A stretch of 64,000 nt of DNA from Bordetella genomosp. 11 (GCF_002261215.1 NZ_NEVS01000004.1:3968001-4032000); one strand, 5' to 3'. Shown: positions 29,695 to 41,610, numbered from the stretch's first letter. Numbers and translations are program-made. The notes: generated by a model from the letters alone, not told the origin.

Positions 29695-30333
29695 TCACGC
29701 GGCGTGGCCCGATGCCGACGCCAGGGCGCACCACCTGTCGTGCAGTGCTCGCGTCCGCGCGCACAGCGTTTGAGCGGACGTGGCGCCGTCATTCAAAATA
29801 ACGTCGTGCGCAGCGGCCAGACGGGTATCCCGCGCGGCCTGTGCCGCCATAATACGCTGTATGGTGTCGGCCGTCAGCCCGCTGCGCGACTGCACGCGGC
29901 GTATCTGGGTTTCGGGGTCGCAATCCACCACGCACACCCGGTCCACCCGCTGGGTCCAGCGTCCCGATTCGATGAGCAGCGGCACCACGAACACCACGTA
30001 ACATCCTGTCGCGCGCGCGCCCGCATCCAGCGCCTCGCGCGATATCAAGGGATGCAGGATGGCCTCCAGGGCCGCGCGGGCCTGGGGCTCGGCGAACACC
30101 TTCGCGCGCATCCAGTCGCGGTCCATCGCACCGTCAGGGCCCGCGGCCTGCGGGCCGAATTCGCGCACGATCCCGGGCATCGCGGCGCCGCCGGCCGCGG
30201 TCAGGCGGCGCGAGATCTCGTCGGTGTCGATTACCGTGGCGCCCCACGATGCGAGCAGATCGGCGACGCGGCTTTTGCCGGAGCCGATGCCGCCCGTCAG
30301 CCCGATTATCAGGCGCGGCGTTTCGCTTTGCAT
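29695..30333 (-). CDS. coaE: Dephospho-CoA kinase
   Basis: 212 residues with P-loop GLTGGIGSGKSRVADLL near the start, then DTDEISRRLT, HPLISRE and VVFVVPLLIESGRW, all typical of CoaE. It phosphorylates dephospho-CoA with ATP in the last step of coenzyme A synthesis. It starts 15 bases after the pilD stop, so both are likely on one transcript. Length is normal for the family. Confidence 0.96.
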   Translation of the reverse strand: MQSETPRLIIGLTGGIGSGKSRVADLLASWGATVIDTDEISRRLTAAGGAAMPGIVREFGPQAAGPDGAMDRDWMRAKVFAEPQARAALEAILHPLISREALDAGARATGCYVVFVVPLLIESGRWTQRVDRVCVVDCDPETQIRRVQSRSGLTADTIQRIMAAQAARDTRLAAAHDVILNDGATSAQTLCARTRALHDRWCALASASGHAA

Positions 30334-30348
30334 GGTCCTCCCCTGGCC

Positions 30349-31173
30349 CTATCCCAGCGGTGGACGGGCCATCAGAAGCCCAACGATACCAGCCAGCGCC
30401 AGATAGGGACCGAAGGGCTGCGGCTGGTCGCGGCCGATGCGGCGCGTCAGTATCAGCGCCAGGCCGACCGCGACACCGGCCAGAGAGGCAAGCAGCAACA
30501 GCAGGGGCAGTGCCCCCAGCCCCAGCCAGGCACCCAACGCGGCCAGCAATTTGAAATCCCCATAGCCCATGCCTTCGCGGCCGGTGGCCCAGAGGAAGGC
30601 GTGATGCAGCCCGCGCAGGAACAGATAACCCACGGCGGCGCCGAGGATGGATTCGACGGGCGAGGCGAATACGCCAAGCGTATTGACAAGCAGGCCGGCC
30701 CAGATCAGCGGCAAGGTGATGGCGTCGGGCAGCAGCCCGGTTTCCGCGTCGATCCAGGCCATCGCCACCAGCGAGGCCGCCAGGACCATCGCGCACGCGG
30801 CCGCCAGGCCAGGGCCGTAATGCCAGGCACACAGACCGAACAGCACCGCCGTCATCAGCTCGATCGAGGGATAGCGCCAGCCGATACGCGCGCCACACTC
30901 GCCGCAGCGGCCGCGCAGGCACAGCCATCCCAACAGGGGAATCCGCCGCCATCCGCGGATGGCGCCGCCGCACGCCGGACAATGGCTGGACGGCCGCCAC
31001 AGGTGGGGACGCGCGGCGGCCTGGCCCTGCGCGGCTTCGCCCTCCAGCGGCGGTTCGGCCCAATCGTATTCCAGGATGCGGGGCAGGCGATGCACCACCG
31101 TGGTCAGCCAACTGCCGATCGCCAGGCCCAGTACGGCGGCAAGCAGGATGGCGGCATGGGGATCGAGAAACAC
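30349..31173 (-). CDS. pilD: Prepilin leader peptidase/N-methyltransferase
   Basis: About 274 residues from a GTG at 31173 (start chosen because the family begins just before the first membrane segment; the frame is open to 31290 with a basic, non-homologous stretch). The cytoplasmic loop has a zinc-binding pair CPACGG and CGECGA. The aspartyl-protease aspartates are in DAETGLLPD and GYGDFKLLA. Eight membrane segments are expected. It cleaves type IV prepilin and type II secretion pseudopilin leaders and methylates the new N terminus. No pilus genes lie next to it here. coaE follows 15 bases later. Confidence 0.94.
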   Translation of the reverse strand: MFLDPHAAILLAAVLGLAIGSWLTTVVHRLPRILEYDWAEPPLEGEAAQGQAAARPHLWRPSSHCPACGGAIRGWRRIPLLGWLCLRGRCGECGARIGWRYPSIELMTAVLFGLCAWHYGPGLAAACAMVLAASLVAMAWIDAETGLLPDAITLPLIWAGLLVNTLGVFASPVESILGAAVGYLFLRGLHHAFLWATGREGMGYGDFKLLAALGAWLGLGALPLLLLLASLAGVAVGLALILTRRIGRDQPQPFGPYLALAGIVGLLMARPPLG

Positions 31174-31330
31174 GACTGAATATCCATGGAGGAAGGCGAC
31201 GCGATCATAGCTGCCGCGTTTTACCCTGGCGAGTATCGCGAGCCGGCAGGATTCAACATGAAGGACGACGCGCCGCGGCAAGGCATTCATGCGAGAATTG
31301 TGCGCATGTGTTTAATCAGGATACGCTGTC

Positions 31331-32125
31331 ATGCCCGCCCTCTCCACCGCTTGTGAACCCCCGGCCCGGTCCGCGCCGTTTCCACGGATCCGCTCGATCG
31401 CGGTACTGGCCCTGGCGATGGCCGGCGCGGCCGGCGTGGCGGGCTGCGCGGAGCAGAAGCAGGCCGGTTACTACGACCTGCCGCGCGGCAACACTGTCCA
31501 TGATGCCCAGGTCATGGGCACGGGCGCGGATTACCGGCCCGTGGTGCGTGCCCCCGCGCAATTGCAGATCGACCTGAACCCGCCGACGCCCACCCAGCAG
31601 CAACAGATGGAAGCGCAGCGCGCCCGGGCGATCCAGGAAGGCCATACCGCCGAAGACGGGCAGCCCGTGCCGCCGCCCGCCGTGGCGCAGGCCGACACCG
31701 CGCCCCAACCCGCAGCGCCGCCCAGCGCGGCGGAACGCAGCCTGGTGCCGCAACCGCAAACCTATATGGGCACCCTGCCCTGTTTCGCCGCCGGCATGGA
31801 ATGCGAGGCGCAACGCATCACGCTGACGCTGGCGCCCAACGGCCGCTGGCGCGGGCGCTCCGCCTACCTGGATTCGGCGGCGGGTGGCGGCAAACCCATC
31901 GCGGAACAGGGCTGCTGGCAAGTCACCGATGAAAAGCCGCCGCGCATTTTCCTGATCGGGCCGGACAACCAGACCCGTGCGGAATTCGTACTGGCCGCCA
32001 ACAACGTCCTGCGCCTGCGCGCCATTGCCGGCGTTACACCCAGCCTGAACTACACGCTGACGCGCCAGCCGGACCTGGACCCTATCGACGAACTGGCCAA
32101 GCAGATGCCTCCCAAGTGCCCCTGA
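31331..32125 (+). CDS. NlpE-like copper-resistance/stress lipoprotein
   Basis: 264 residues. A signal sequence with hydrophobic core (about 24-38) ends in a lipobox GVAGC (cysteine near residue 39). A low-complexity segment rich in Q, A and P (about 85-145) follows. The C-terminal half (from about 150) has YMGTLPCFAAGMECEAQRITLTLAPNGRW, the NlpE N-domain pattern, with four cysteines in all (CFAAGMEC, GCWQ, KCP) that could form disulfides. Such proteins sit in the outer membrane and sense envelope or copper stress. The gene diverges from pilD. Confidence 0.78.
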   Translation: MPALSTACEPPARSAPFPRIRSIAVLALAMAGAAGVAGCAEQKQAGYYDLPRGNTVHDAQVMGTGADYRPVVRAPAQLQIDLNPPTPTQQQQMEAQRARAIQEGHTAEDGQPVPPPAVAQADTAPQPAAPPSAAERSLVPQPQTYMGTLPCFAAGMECEAQRITLTLAPNGRWRGRSAYLDSAAGGGKPIAEQGCWQVTDEKPPRIFLIGPDNQTRAEFVLAANNVLRLRAIAGVTPSLNYTLTRQPDLDPIDELAKQMPPKCP

Positions 32126-32177
32126 TGCAGGCGCGCCGGCCATGCCGGCGTGGCACGCCCGCCGGGCCTGGCCCTCG

Positions 32178-32411
32178 CTAGCCATTGCAGCGGGTATGGG
32201 GGCACATCCGGCACGCCAGCTCCATCGCATTGCGCACCCCCATCTTGCGGAAGATGCGCGCCCGGTGCGCCTCCGCCGTCCGCGACGAGATATTCAGCTC
32301 GATGGCGATGTATTTATTCGATTTGCCGGTAACGAGATACGTCGCGATATCGCGTTCGCGGGGCGTCAATGCCGCCGCGCGTTTTCTTGCGCACCCCTGC
32401 GCCTGAACCAT
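32178..32411 (-). CDS. Stand-alone LuxR-type HTH protein, 77 residues
   Basis: The whole protein is one GerE/LuxR DNA-binding domain: LTPRERDIATYLVTGKSNKYIAIELNISSRTAEAHRARIFRKMGV holds scaffold helix and recognition helix (key run SSRTAEAHRARI). No receiver, PAS or autoinducer domain is present upstream, and no stop-disrupted remnant of one is visible, so it appears to be a naturally solo domain. It could act as a DNA-binding dimer or an antagonist of larger LuxR proteins. Two abutting palindromes lie 61-93 bases upstream of its ATG. Confidence 0.8.
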   Translation of the reverse strand: MVQAQGCARKRAAALTPRERDIATYLVTGKSNKYIAIELNISSRTAEAHRARIFRKMGVRNAMELACRMCPHTRCNG

Positions 32412-32471
32412 GCTGGCCTCCCTGGTGATAGGTGGGCCGGTAGTCTTGCATGGATACCCGGACGCCGAAAG

Positions 32472-32487
32472 CTGTCAGTTCTGACAG
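32472..32487. promoter_or_regulatory. 16-bp palindrome (lux-box-like) upstream of solo LuxR-type gene
   Basis: CTGTCAGTTCTGACAG is a perfect palindrome with 7-bp arms and a TT centre. It fits the CT-N12-AG core common to LuxR-family operators. It is followed one base later by a second 16-bp palindrome. Binding by the solo LuxR-type protein or a quorum regulator is inference. Confidence 0.5.
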
Positions 32488-32488
32488 G

Positions 32489-32504
32489 GTGACGATTTCG
32501 TCAC
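32489..32504. promoter_or_regulatory. Second 16-bp palindrome, adjacent
   Basis: GTGACGATTTCGTCAC has perfect 6-bp arms around ATTT. Its centre is 17 bases from the centre of the first palindrome, about one and a half helical turns. It might bind a different factor, or overlap the leftward promoter of the LuxR-type gene. Confidence 0.45.
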
Positions 32505-32615
32505 GGAACCAGTACAGATGGCGGATTTCCAGAGGGAGAACGCTGGCCGGAGACCGAATGGCCCCAGCCCGGCGAAGCCGCGAGATCGGACTAATCCGAC
32601 GCCGCCCGTCCTGCG

Positions 32616-34393
<1,778 letters not shown>

Positions 34394-34410
34394 AAGCGAG
34401 AAGGGCCCGC

Positions 34411-34599
34411 TCAGTCGTTCTGATAGACGTATGGCCTTTGCGGGACACGCGCGGCACGGAAGCCTTCCAGCAGCTCGGGATCCTGCGGCTTATCCCAAAG
34501 CAGGCCGCGGCCTTCGCGCTGCCGCTTTTCCACATCGGGATGCGTCTTCTTGAAATCCTTGAGGAAACGGGTGATTTCCGATTCGTAGTTGTTGGCCAT
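34411..34599 (-). CDS. DUF3460 family small protein
   Basis: 62 residues, highly charged: NYESEITRFLKDFKKTHPD, then EGRGLLWDKPQD and a basic end RVPQRPYVYQND. This is the betaproteobacterial DUF3460 family, always small and of unknown function, commonly next to scpA and panC. It is soluble with no signal peptide. First gene of the leftward DUF3460-scpA-panC group. Confidence 0.9.
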   Translation of the reverse strand: MANNYESEITRFLKDFKKTHPDVEKRQREGRGLLWDKPQDPELLEGFRAARVPQRPYVYQND

Positions 34600-34699
34600 G
34601 GGACCATGCTTCGGGCAGTTGCGTTACCCGGCAGTTTACTTCAGGGCAGCCGAAAGCGCGGCGTTACAATGACCCGGCACCCCGCCGCCCTCCCCCGAC

Positions 34700-36143
34700 A
34701 TGTCCACCAAAACGCTGGCCTCCGTCCCCCCGCTCGCCGATCCCGCCGCCTTGCGGGCGGCCAAAATGATTCCCTTCATCGTAGGTTGCGCCCTGTTCAT
34801 GCAGATGCTGGACGCGACCGTGGTCGCCACCGCGCTGCCTGCCATGGCGGCGTCGCTGGATTCCACGCCGGTGCGGCTGAACGTCGCGATCACCTCCTAT
34901 CTGCTGGCGGCCGCCGTGTTCGTTCCCGTCAGCGGCTGGGCGGCGGACCGCTTCGGCGCGCGCCGCGTCTTTATCGCCGCCATCGGCCTGTTCACGCTCA
35001 GCTCGGTGGCCTGCGCGCTGTCGCAAACGGTCGCGCAACTGATCCTGTCGCGTGTCGCCCAGGGTATAGCCGGGGCCATGATGGTGCCGGTGGGACGCAT
35101 CATCCTGCTGCGCACCGTACCCAAGGAAGACCTGCTCAAGGCCATGTCCTTCCTTTCCATTCCCGCCCTACTGGGGCCGGTGATCGGCCCGCCGCTGGGC
35201 GGCTTTCTGGTGACCTATGCATCCTGGCACTGGATCTTCCTGATCAATGTGCCCATGGGCGTGCTGGGCATCGCGTTGATCCTGCGGTATATCCAGGAAA
35301 TCCGCGAAAAAGACGTGCCCGGCCTGGACTGGCTGGGCTTCGTGCTCAGCGGTATCAGCATGGCCACCCTGGTCGGGGGCTTCGAGGCCGTCGGGCAGGA
35401 CGCCGCCGGCAATGCGCACGCCCTGGGCGTGGTGGTCATCGGCCTGCTCAGCGGCTTCTGGTACGTGCATCACTCGCGCAAGGCCGCGCATCCGATCATC
35501 GACCTGTCGCTGATGCGCATCCCCACCTTCAAGATCTCGACCCTGGCGGGCAACCTTTGCCGTTTTTCGGTGGGGGCGACGCCCTTCCTGCTGGCCATGC
35601 TGCTGCAGGTGGGTTTCGGCCTGACGCCGTTTGCCGCCGGCATGATTACCTTCGCCAGCGCGGCCGGCGCCCTGCTGATGAAATTCGTCGCCACGCCGAT
35701 CGTGCGCCGCTACGGCTTCCGGCGCGTGCTTACCGTCAACGCCGTGCTGACGGGGGCATTCATCTGCGTGTGCGCGTTGTTCCAGCCGGACACGCCTTCG
35801 TGGCTGATCATCCTGGTGCTGCTCGTCGGCGGCTTCTTCCGTTCGCTGCAGTTCACCGGCGTGAACGCGCTGACCTATGCCGATATCGGCCCGGACAAAA
35901 TGAGCCGGGCCAGCAGCTTCGCGGCGATGGCGCAACAGCTGGGCGTCAGCCTGGGCGTGGGCGTGGCGGCCGTCACCCTGAATGTCAGCATGGCCCTGCG
36001 CGGCTCCGAACGCGCCAGCATCGCCGATATCGTCGCCGGCTTCCTGGTGGTGGGCCTGTTGTGCGGGGCCTCGTTTTTCTCCTTCCGCCGGCTGGATCCG
36101 GCGGCCGGCAGTCAACTCAACGGACAGAAGGCGCAGACCAGCG

Positions 36144-36154
<11 letters not shown>
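34700..36154 (+). CDS. MFS multidrug exporter, DHA2 family (EmrB/QacA type)
   Basis: 484 residues with about 14 membrane segments. The family motif [17 protein letters not shown] lies in segment 1, and [16 protein letters not shown] is the motif-A loop. [15 protein letters not shown] in segment 5 is the antiporter motif. It should expel drugs or organic compounds by proton exchange. No EmrA adaptor gene is next to it. Its last 11 bases overlap glpK, an unusual pairing that suggests coupled translation rather than related function. Confidence 0.9.
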
Positions 36155-37691
<1,537 letters not shown>

Positions 37692-37698
37692 CCCCCCC

Positions 37699-37798
37699 CC
37701 GAAGCGCTACGCGCTTCCCCCCCAGGGGGGCGACGCCAGAGGACCGGCGGAGCCGGATCCTCGGCGTCCCCGGTCGGATGCACCTGTTTTTTGCGCGG
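37699..37798. repeat. Intergenic hairpin repeat, copy 1
   Basis: About 100 bases with three hairpins in order: GAAGCGC-TAC-GCGCTTC, a C-run/G-run pair (CCCCCC..GGGGGG), and an imperfect pair around GGACCGGC-GGA-GCCGGATCC, ending CACCTGTTTTTTGCG. The T-run after the last hairpin could end transcription of glpK. Same family as 37822, 37944, 47032 and 47149. Confidence 0.85.
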
Positions 37799-37821
37799 TG
37801 CTGGGGTGGATTGTTCCTGCG

Positions 37822-37921
37822 CCGAAGCGCTGCGCGCTTCCCCCTCAAGGGGGCGACGCTGGAGGACCGGCGGAGCCGGATCCTCGGCGTCCCCGGTCGG
37901 GGGCACCTGCTTTTTGCGCGG
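37822..37921. repeat. Intergenic hairpin repeat, copy 2
   Basis: Nearly identical to copy 1 and offset by 123 bases. The 22-base spacer between copies (TGGATTGTTCCTGCG and its variant TGGGTTGTTCCTGCG) is itself repeated after this copy, so the true tandem unit is about 122 bases. Confidence 0.85.
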
Positions 37922-37943
37922 GGCTGTGGTGGGTTGTTCCTGC

Positions 37944-38015
37944 GCCGAAGCGCTATGCGCTTTCCCGTTCCGGGCGCGCGGCACGTCGGTGGGCGGAGTC
38001 GGGTCCGCAGTGTCA
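37944..38015. repeat. Intergenic hairpin repeat, copy 3 (degenerate)
   Basis: The first hairpin is kept (GAAGCGC-TAT-GCGCTTT) but the rest has diverged; GGCGGAGTCGGGTCCGCAG corresponds to the third hairpin of copies 1 and 2. It ends about 40 bases before the LysR gene. Confidence 0.7.
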
Positions 38016-38057
38016 CGAGGTGGGTGATGGGAGTGCTACGCGCGTGGAGGAATTGAT

Positions 38058-38954
38058 ATGAATCTTGCCCGCATCGATCTTGTCACGCTCGCGCTGTTCG
38101 CTTCCGTCGCGCGGCTGGGTAGCATATCGGCCGGCGCGCGGCAGGCGCGGCTGGCGGTGGGGGCGGCCAGCAAGCGGATTTCCGACCTGGAGGCCGCACT
38201 GGGCTCGCCGCTGCTGTTCCGCAAGGCGGCCGGCGTGGAGCTTACCGATGCCGGCCAGGCCTGCCTGGCGCACGCCACCCGCATCCTGCAGGAAGTCGAC
38301 CAGATGGCGGGCACGCTATCCGATTACGCGCAAGGCGTGCGGGGCCAGGTGCGGATCGCCGCCAACACGTCTTCCATCACGCAATTCCTGCCGGATGACC
38401 TGTCGCGCTTCATGACGGAACATCCTGCCGTGCGCATCGACCTGGAAGAACAGAACAGCAGCGAGATCGTCGCCGCCGTCGTCGAGAACCGCGCCGATAT
38501 CGGCATCTTCGGCGAACACACGCCCGAAGCGGGCTTGCAGACCTTTCCGTACAAGCGCGACGAACTGATGCTGGTCGTGCCCGACAGTCATCCATTGGCC
38601 ACGCGCGCCAGCGTGGCCTTCGCCGAAACGCTGGAATACGACTATGTCGGGCTGCCGCCCAGCACATCGCTGGCCAGCCTGCTGGCGCAGGCCTGCACAA
38701 GCCTGGATACCGCCATGAAACTGCGCATCCAGGTCCGCAGCTTCGACGCCATCTGCCGCATGGTGGTCGCCACGCGCGGCGTGGGCGTGCTGCCGCGCAT
38801 CGCGGCCGAACCGCATGCGCGTTCCATGCAGCTGCGATTGATCCCGCTTACCGACGACTGGACGCGGCGCTGGCTGCTATTGGGCGTGCGCGACGTGGAT
38901 ACGCTGACCCTGGCCTCGCGCATGCTGCTGGCACAGCTGCGCGCGGCCGGCTGA
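38058..38954 (+). CDS. LysR-family transcriptional regulator
   Basis: 298 residues. The N-terminal HTH (LARIDLVTLALFASVARLGSIS, then SAGARQARLAVGAASKRISDLE) is followed by a substrate-binding domain from about residue 90. Position 38058 follows a weak GGAGGAATTG ribosome-binding site. No divergent target gene is present; the neighbouring upstream sequence is repeat DNA, so its targets may lie elsewhere. Its stop codon lies inside a short tandem repeat shared with the next gene's end. Confidence 0.9.
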   Translation: MNLARIDLVTLALFASVARLGSISAGARQARLAVGAASKRISDLEAALGSPLLFRKAAGVELTDAGQACLAHATRILQEVDQMAGTLSDYAQGVRGQVRIAANTSSITQFLPDDLSRFMTEHPAVRIDLEEQNSSEIVAAVVENRADIGIFGEHTPEAGLQTFPYKRDELMLVVPDSHPLATRASVAFAETLEYDYVGLPPSTSLASLLAQACTSLDTAMKLRIQVRSFDAICRMVVATRGVGVLPRIAAEPHARSMQLRLIPLTDDWTRRWLLLGVRDVDTLTLASRMLLAQLRAAG

Positions 38955-39033
38955 CCCTCTGGGCGACTGACCCTCTGGCCGACTGACCCTCTGGCCGGCT
39001 GACCCTCTCATAGCCGGCTGACTTTCTCATAGC
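38950..39033. repeat. Short tandem repeat joining two convergent genes
   Basis: Five imperfect units of 16-19 bases with core GGCTGACCCTCTGG or GACTGACCCTCTGGCC; the last two are extended by CATAGCC. The first unit contains the TGA of the LysR gene (38952-38954) and the last contains the TGA complement of the leftward regulator (39027-39029). Confidence 0.8.
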
Positions 39034-40601
39034 AGGCCCAGCGCCGTCGCCTTCAACGTGGCGGCGGCGCGGGTCGAGCACTCCAGCTTGCGAAAGGCGT
39101 TTTCGACGTGGGTGCGCACCGTGCTGGGACTTAGCGCCAGCTGGCGCGCGGCTTCCTTGTTGGTGGCGCCCAGGCTGATGGCGCGCAACACATCGCGTTC
39201 GCGATGGGTCAGCAAGGCGCTGTCAGCGCGTGACGCCGCATCGATGCCGGCGAGGACGGTGGACGCCTTCGGCGAGTCCACGCCGTCGGCGGCATGGATG
39301 GAAACCAGCGCCTCGATGACACGGCGGTCGAAGCGTCCGCGATCCGCCTCGTCGCGCAGGCAGGCGGTGGCGGCTTCGTCGGCCATGGCTACGCGCCAGG
39401 GCCGCGGCGACCGCAGCGCGACCCAGGCCACCGCCGCCGCCAGGATCTGGGCGGGCAGACCGATGGCCGGCGCGCCGATCGAGCGAAAATAGCCTGAGCC
39501 GTCGGCACGCTCATAGGCGTGCGAACCGAGCTCCGCGGCATCCGCCAGCGAACCGGTCTGCCTGCCGGCACGCGCCGTCCAGTATGGCACCAGTCGCACT
39601 TTTTCCCAGGCCTGGGCGGAAAGCCGGCCCGGGGTATTCCAGACGGCGTTCGGCACCGCGGCGCGGCCGATGCCATGTACCAGCCCGGCGCGGTAAACGG
39701 CCCGGACGATCTCTTCCCCCGCCCCGAGCCGTTGGGCACAGACAGCGGCCGCCGTCGCGGCCCCGCGCGAAAAGCCCGTCATCCACGGCAGTTTCAGGTC
39801 GACGATATCGGCGACCAGTTCCAACGATGCGGGCCGCAGCGAGGCGGGCGTAGGCGGCAAGCCATCCGCCGCATCGCCATCCGCATCGGCGGCCGCAGGG
39901 TTGCCGTCCGGGGCATCGACGGCCGACGCCGGGCCGGGTGGGCGCGATCCTTCCCATGCATCGAGCTCCCGCATCCACTGCCCGGCCTGGGCCAGGACGA
40001 TGTCCGCCAGGTCGGCCGGATAGGCGCCGCCGGCCCTGCCCCGGATCATCTCGCGCGCCCGGTCCATGCCATATACGCGGGCCAGTACATCAAGGTCGCC
40101 AGCCAAAGTGACGGCGAAAAGGCCGCGCGGCACCGCCGCGCCCGCACTGCCCGCCGGCAGGCCGCCGCCATCCCAGCTTTCGAACGTATTGCGCAGGATG
40201 TCCTGCGCGGCGGTGGAAAGCCGCAGCATCGCGGCGACCTGGGCCGCTACCTCGCAATGGATTTCCGCCAGGGGACGCAGGGCCACCGCCCCGCCGTGCC
40301 GCGCCAGCGGCGCCGACCACCCCGGACGCATCGCCAGCATCGCCTCGCGGCTGGCGATGTCATCGCCCAGCACGTTGGCGACGTCCCCCGCATTGGCGGT
40401 GCAGCCGGACCATCGCAGCAAGGCCGCCTCCTGCACCGCGTGCCGCTCGTCGGCGCTCCACCCCGCCGCGCGCGCGATGCGGCAGGCCAGCCATGCCACG
40501 CGTGGCGAGTGGTCCGTCGGCTGTCCCATGCTGAGGTCGCCGATGAAGGCCAATGCCCGTATGCCGTCGAAAACCGGGATATGGTCGCTACGCGCGTCCA
40601 T
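39027..40601 (-). CDS. HD-GYP-like domain protein fused to a LuxR HTH
   Basis: 524 residues from ATG 40601 (GGAG nine bases upstream; the frame is open 30 codons further but that part is not protein-like). Residues 20-215 and 260-400 are two HD-GYP-like halves, the second with AGLVHGIGRAAVPNAVWNTPGRLS and YERADGSGYF (about 363-371). The catalytic HD pair reads HG (309-310), so phosphodiesterase activity is doubtful. Residues 225-255 are a proline/aspartate/alanine-rich hinge. Residues 463-524 are a LuxR HTH (LTHRERDVLRAISLGATNKE, recognition SPSTVRTHVENAF). It is probably a sensor-regulator for the divergent hydrolase gene 147 bases away. Confidence 0.85.
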   Translation of the reverse strand: MDARSDHIPVFDGIRALAFIGDLSMGQPTDHSPRVAWLACRIARAAGWSADERHAVQEAALLRWSGCTANAGDVANVLGDDIASREAMLAMRPGWSAPLARHGGAVALRPLAEIHCEVAAQVAAMLRLSTAAQDILRNTFESWDGGGLPAGSAGAAVPRGLFAVTLAGDLDVLARVYGMDRAREMIRGRAGGAYPADLADIVLAQAGQWMRELDAWEGSRPPGPASAVDAPDGNPAAADADGDAADGLPPTPASLRPASLELVADIVDLKLPWMTGFSRGAATAAAVCAQRLGAGEEIVRAVYRAGLVHGIGRAAVPNAVWNTPGRLSAQAWEKVRLVPYWTARAGRQTGSLADAAELGSHAYERADGSGYFRSIGAPAIGLPAQILAAAVAWVALRSPRPWRVAMADEAATACLRDEADRGRFDRRVIEALVSIHAADGVDSPKASTVLAGIDAASRADSALLTHRERDVLRAISLGATNKEAARQLALSPSTVRTHVENAFRKLECSTRAAATLKATALGLL

Positions 40602-40748
40602 CCGCGAATACTCCGTATCGCCCGCCCCACACGCCGCGCGGGTCGCAGCCATGGAAGGAATGGGCGGGCATCGGATGTTCATCCGATGCATTTATTCCGG
40701 CCCATGCGTCAAGCTGGCGTCTCCTTGAACCGCATCGAGAATAGCATC

Positions 40749-41528
40749 ATGAAAACCCAGCTGAAGAAATCCCTTTCCGCCCTGCTCCTGGGCGGCGCCC
40801 TGGCGGCCGCGGCCGCGCACGCGGCACCCCCGCCGCAGGACCTGAAAGGCAAGAACATCGTGCTGGTGCACGGCGCCTTCGCCGACGGTTCCAGCTGGAA
40901 CAAGGTCATCCCCCTGCTCGAAGCGCACGGCGCCCACGTCGTGGCCGTCCAGAACCCGCTGACCTCGTTGGCCGACGACGCCGCGGCGGCACGCCGCGTC
41001 ATCGACGCGCAGCAGGGGCCGGTCATCCTGGTCGGACACTCCTGGGGCGGCTCGGTCATCACGGAAGCGGGCAACGACGACAAGGTAAAAGCCCTGGTCT
41101 ATGTCGCCGCCCTCGCGCCGGACAACGGTCAATCGGTCAACGATCTGATGCGGGGCGCGCCCGCCCCCGCATGGGCGCCCGAACTGCGCAAGGATTCCGG
41201 CGGCTTCCTGACCCTGTCGACGAATGGAATCCTGCATCAATTCGCGCAGGACCTGCCCGCGGCGTCGGCCCGGGTGCTCGCCGCCACGCAGGGCCCCTGG
41301 GCGGCAAGCGCCCTGGACGATAAGGTTTCGAAGGCTGCCTGGCACAACAAGCCCTCCGCCTTCGTCGTGACCGACCTCGACCATATGATCGACCCCGCCG
41401 CGCAGGCCAGGATGGCGGCCGCCATCGGCGCGACGGTCACCCACGTGCGGTCCAGCCATGTCGCCATGCTGAGCCATCCGGCCGCCGTCGCGGCGGCTAT
41501 CATCGCCGAGGCGAAAAAGGTCGACTGA
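40749..41528 (+). CDS. Secreted alpha/beta hydrolase
   Basis: 259 residues. A Sec signal peptide (KKSLSALLLGGALAAAAAHA, cleavage after AHA near residue 26) precedes an EstC/salicylate-esterase-like alpha/beta hydrolase: VLVHGAFADGSSW (oxyanion hole), LVGHSWGGSVI (nucleophile serine), and SSHVAMLSHP (histidine). It acts in the periplasm or outside; the substrate is unknown. It diverges from the HD-GYP-like/LuxR regulator and is followed by a clear terminator. The longer frame upstream of 40749 is the complement of the regulator gene. Confidence 0.9.
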   Translation: MKTQLKKSLSALLLGGALAAAAAHAAPPPQDLKGKNIVLVHGAFADGSSWNKVIPLLEAHGAHVVAVQNPLTSLADDAAAARRVIDAQQGPVILVGHSWGGSVITEAGNDDKVKALVYVAALAPDNGQSVNDLMRGAPAPAWAPELRKDSGGFLTLSTNGILHQFAQDLPAASARVLAATQGPWAASALDDKVSKAAWHNKPSAFVVTDLDHMIDPAAQARMAAAIGATVTHVRSSHVAMLSHPAAVAAAIIAEAKKVD

Positions 41529-41610
41529 AGCGGGTAGAACGCGCTACGTACAGGCGCCGCTCGGCCGCCGCCATGGCCTGCGCGCCTGGCGGCGGGCCCG
41601 CGGTCCGCCA

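Noticed and set aside
37699..38015. Possible CRISPR array
   Set aside because: Units are 122 bases with internal hairpins, spacers are themselves repeated and no cas genes are near.
39519..40748. Long upstream extension of the secreted hydrolase frame
   Set aside because: It is antisense to the HD-GYP-like/LuxR gene; the signal peptide at 40749 marks the true start.
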